8,115 nt of DNA, from assembly GCA_945837185.1 (NCBI GenBank), contig CAMAMZ010000093.1, positions 1 through 8,115 on the forward strand, read 5' to 3'. The notes under the pieces are model-generated. The model saw nothing but the letters and a program-made list of their open reading frames with translations, made no database searches and was not told the DNA's origin. The position numbers were made by a program, and so were the translations under genes. This DNA comes from an uncultured Bacteroidales bacterium. Lineage in GTDB: Bacteria > Bacteroidota > Bacteroidia > Bacteroidales > Bacteroidaceae. Position 1 is the first letter of the stretch; every line of letters starts with the position of its first letter. Shown piece by piece: positions 6,698-8,115 of this stretch.

Positions 6698-7897
6698 ATG
6701 CAACTATTGTGGAAACTACTGCGCCATCATGTAAGTATAGCGCAAATGGCAGGTTTTTTCTTTGCCAACTTGTTGGGAACGGTCATCATCCTTGTCGGTT
6801 ACCAGTTTTATAAGGATGCGTTGCCTTGCTTTACGGGAGAGGACAATTTGCTGAAATCAGACTTCCTGATTGTGAGCAAGAGCATCGGTGTGTCACAGTT
6901 GGTAGGGCAAGAAGATAATGGCTTCAGTGATGCTGCCATTGCCGATTTGCGTCAGCAGCCTTTTGTGGAACAGGTGGGTGCTTTCCAAACATGCGAATAT
7001 CGTGTGGAGGCTTCTCTCGGCATGGAGGGCAATTCCTATTTCAAGTCAGAGATATTTCTCGAAAGCATTCCCGACGACTTTGTTCAAGTGAATAAACGTA
7101 TCTGGCGCTATCAACAGGGCGCAAAGGAAGTACCAGTGCTGCTGCCCCGTTCCTACATGACCATGTATAACTATGGCTTTGCCCGCCAGCATGCGCTACC
7201 CAAAATTTCCGATGGGGTGATGGGCATCATCAACATGCAACTCACACTATGGGGAAACGGCACCCAACAAAAGGTAAGGGGTAGGGTGGTAGGATTCACC
7301 AACCGTCTCAACACGATATTAGTGCCGATGGACTTCCTTGTCTATACCAATCGCTTACTGGCGCCAGACAAACATACGCGACCTTCTCGCTTGTTGATGA
7401 CGGTGAATAATCCTACCGATAAGCGGTTGACGCAATATATGGATGAGTCGGGTTACGAAGTGGAAACAGATAGGAAAGAAGTGGAGCGGGCAACCGTTTT
7501 CTTGCGTACCCTCATGCTGCTGGTTGTCTCGGTAGGCATACTGATAGCCTTACTCAGCATGTATATCCTGATGCTGAGCATTTATCTGTTGATACAAAAG
7601 AATACGCAGAAACTCGAAAACCTGTTTCTCATTGGCTATTCTCCCCAACAAATCGCATTGCCCTATCAGTTGCTGGCCTTGTTGTTGAACGCAACGGTCG
7701 TGTTGGTTGCCTGTGGCATCCTTTGGGTGGTGAGAGCGTATTATACCGACATCCTTCTTTCCTTATGTCCTGACACGGCTTTGGCTGGCATGGCACCTGG
7801 ATGGGTATTGGCAGGAATCCTTTTCGTCCTCCTCGCTGCAATCAATTATATAGTTGTCAGGCATCGTATCAACGGAATAGGCAAGCGCTTCTCGTGA
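6698..7897 (+). CDS. FtsX-like ABC transporter permease
   Basis: This 399-residue membrane protein has the MacB/LolC/FtsX layout. There is one N-terminal helix (about 18-38), a large extracytoplasmic domain (about 39-268) and three C-terminal helices (about 271-298, 321-346 and 366-387). The loop KNTQKLENLFLIGYSPQQIALPYQ (301-324) fits the conserved cytoplasmic segment that contacts the ATPase in FtsX-family permeases. A homodimer with two copies of the upstream ATPase is the simplest assembly. Such proteins usually transmit force to periplasmic partners or extract lipoproteins rather than moving solutes across the membrane. The gene follows the ATPase by 23 nt and ends the operon. Its last codons (Phe-Ser-stop) lie inside a tandem repeat. 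The specific function is not recognisable. Confidence 0.85.
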   Translation: MQLLWKLLRHHVSIAQMAGFFFANLLGTVIILVGYQFYKDALPCFTGEDNLLKSDFLIVSKSIGVSQLVGQEDNGFSDAAIADLRQQPFVEQVGAFQTCEYRVEASLGMEGNSYFKSEIFLESIPDDFVQVNKRIWRYQQGAKEVPVLLPRSYMTMYNYGFARQHALPKISDGVMGIINMQLTLWGNGTQQKVRGRVVGFTNRLNTILVPMDFLVYTNRLLAPDKHTRPSRLLMTVNNPTDKRLTQYMDESGYEVETDRKEVERATVFLRTLMLLVVSVGILIALLSMYILMLSIYLLIQKNTQKLENLFLIGYSPQQIALPYQLLALLLNATVVLVACGILWVVRAYYTDILLSLCPDTALAGMAPGWVLAGILFVLLAAINYIVVRHRINGIGKRFS

Positions 7898-7966
7898 ATC
7901 GACAAGTGACATTTGTGAATAGGAAAGTGATTCTCGTGAAAATAGATAGTGACTTTTGTGAATAGG
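7889..7966 (+). repeat. 21-bp tandem repeat overlapping the permease stop codon
   Basis: Three full units and one partial unit share the form GTGAATAG-N2-AAGTGA-N5. They are 7894-7914, 7915-7935, 7936-7957 (one extra base) and GTGAATAGG at 7958-7966. Each full unit carries two GTGA tetramers 12-13 bp apart. A higher-order 42-bp period is also visible: the 10-mer TTCTCGTGAA is at 7889-7898 and 7931-7940. The TGA stop of the permease gene is part of the first unit. The final unit runs into the terminator stem. Confidence 0.85.
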
Positions 7967-8003
7967 CAGCGGCTGTTTTGTGCAAGTCGCTGCCCTTTGT
8001 TTT
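7965..8003 (+). terminator. Rho-independent terminator of the rsmE-permease operon
   Basis: GGCAGCGGC (7965-7973) pairs with GTCGCTGCC (7986-7994) over nine base pairs, one of them a G-U wobble, around a 12-nt loop. The T-rich tail CTTTGTTTT (7995-8003) follows. It lies 67 bp after the permease stop and is the only strong terminator found downstream of the operon. Confidence 0.8.
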
Positions 8004-8033
8004 CCACAGATTATAAGCCATATAGATCTTTTT

Positions 8034-8059
8034 GCGCAACTTTTTGTGGTAAGTTGCGC
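8034..8059. repeat. Perfect 9-bp inverted repeat (hairpin)
   Basis: GCGCAACTT (8034-8042) and AAGTTGCGC (8051-8059) pair perfectly around an 8-nt loop, TTTGTGGT. On the plus strand the stem is followed by CATTTCTATT, a weak U tail, so it could be a backup terminator. On the minus strand it is followed by A residues, which excludes a terminator there. It could instead be an operator or part of the next gene's leader. Confidence 0.6.
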
Positions 8060-8096
8060 CATTTCTATTCATAATTCACACAATTTTAAAAAAACA

Positions 8097-8114
8097 TAGC
8101 AAAAAGATTTGCTA
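8097..8114. repeat. Perfect 7-bp inverted repeat at the right edge
   Basis: TAGCAAA (8097-8103) and TTTGCTA (8108-8114) are reverse complements separated by AAGA. The element lies in AT-rich, gene-free sequence and may be an operator or promoter-proximal site of a gene beyond the window. AAGATTTG at 8104-8111 is one base off the TAnnTTTG -7 consensus, but no -33 match accompanies it. Confidence 0.4.
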
Positions 8115-8115
8115 A

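Noticed and set aside
7763..8072. Overlapping minus-strand open frames at the permease 3' end (99 and 67 codons)
   Set aside because: They run antisense through the permease tail, the 21-bp repeat and the terminator. Their apparent heptapeptide repeat simply reflects the DNA repeat period, and no minus-strand promoter was seen.

Overview
The window looks like chromosomal housekeeping DNA from a member of the Bacteroidales, most likely Prevotellaceae (Prevotella/Segatella group). This rests on the gene set (Bacteroidota-type RpoZ, a DUF4293 membrane protein, a DUF4836-like lipoprotein), the lack of Shine-Dalgarno sequences before most starts, and promoters that fit the Bacteroidota TTTG / TAnnTTTG consensus. 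The genus is an inference. I see no mobile element, tRNA, rRNA or CRISPR array.

Layout. Positions 1-121 are non-coding, with a weak inverted repeat just past the end of uvrB. uvrB (minus strand, 122-2158) encodes the nucleotide-excision-repair damage-recognition subunit. A 126-bp divergent intergenic region holds a near-perfect promoter for the rightward genes and a possible leaderless -7 element for uvrB. A rightward operon follows: bamD (outer-membrane assembly lipoprotein), rpoZ (RNA polymerase omega) and a four-helix DUF4293 protein. Next is a 156-bp intergenic region made largely of two sets of tandem repeats: a 40-bp-period repeat with (CG)n(TA)n tracts, and a duplicated ~30-bp block that supplies both halves of a promoter. 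A second tightly packed rightward operon starts there: rsmE (16S rRNA m3U1498 methyltransferase), a DUF4836-like lipoprotein, an atypical ABC ATPase whose start overlaps the preceding stop by one base, and an FtsX-type permease. A 21-bp tandem repeat begins inside the last codons of the permease gene and runs into a rho-independent terminator (7965-8003). The last ~110 bp hold two perfect inverted repeats and no gene.

How the genes fit together. Most are core functions: DNA repair, BAM complex, transcription, ribosome modification. The least understood part is the lipoprotein-ATPase-permease trio (4840-7897). It has the architecture of a mechanotransmission (MacB/LolCDE/FtsEX-like) ABC system but an ATPase with non-canonical Walker A, signature and H-loop residues. 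Its function cannot be read from the sequence. The other points of interest are the intergenic repeats.
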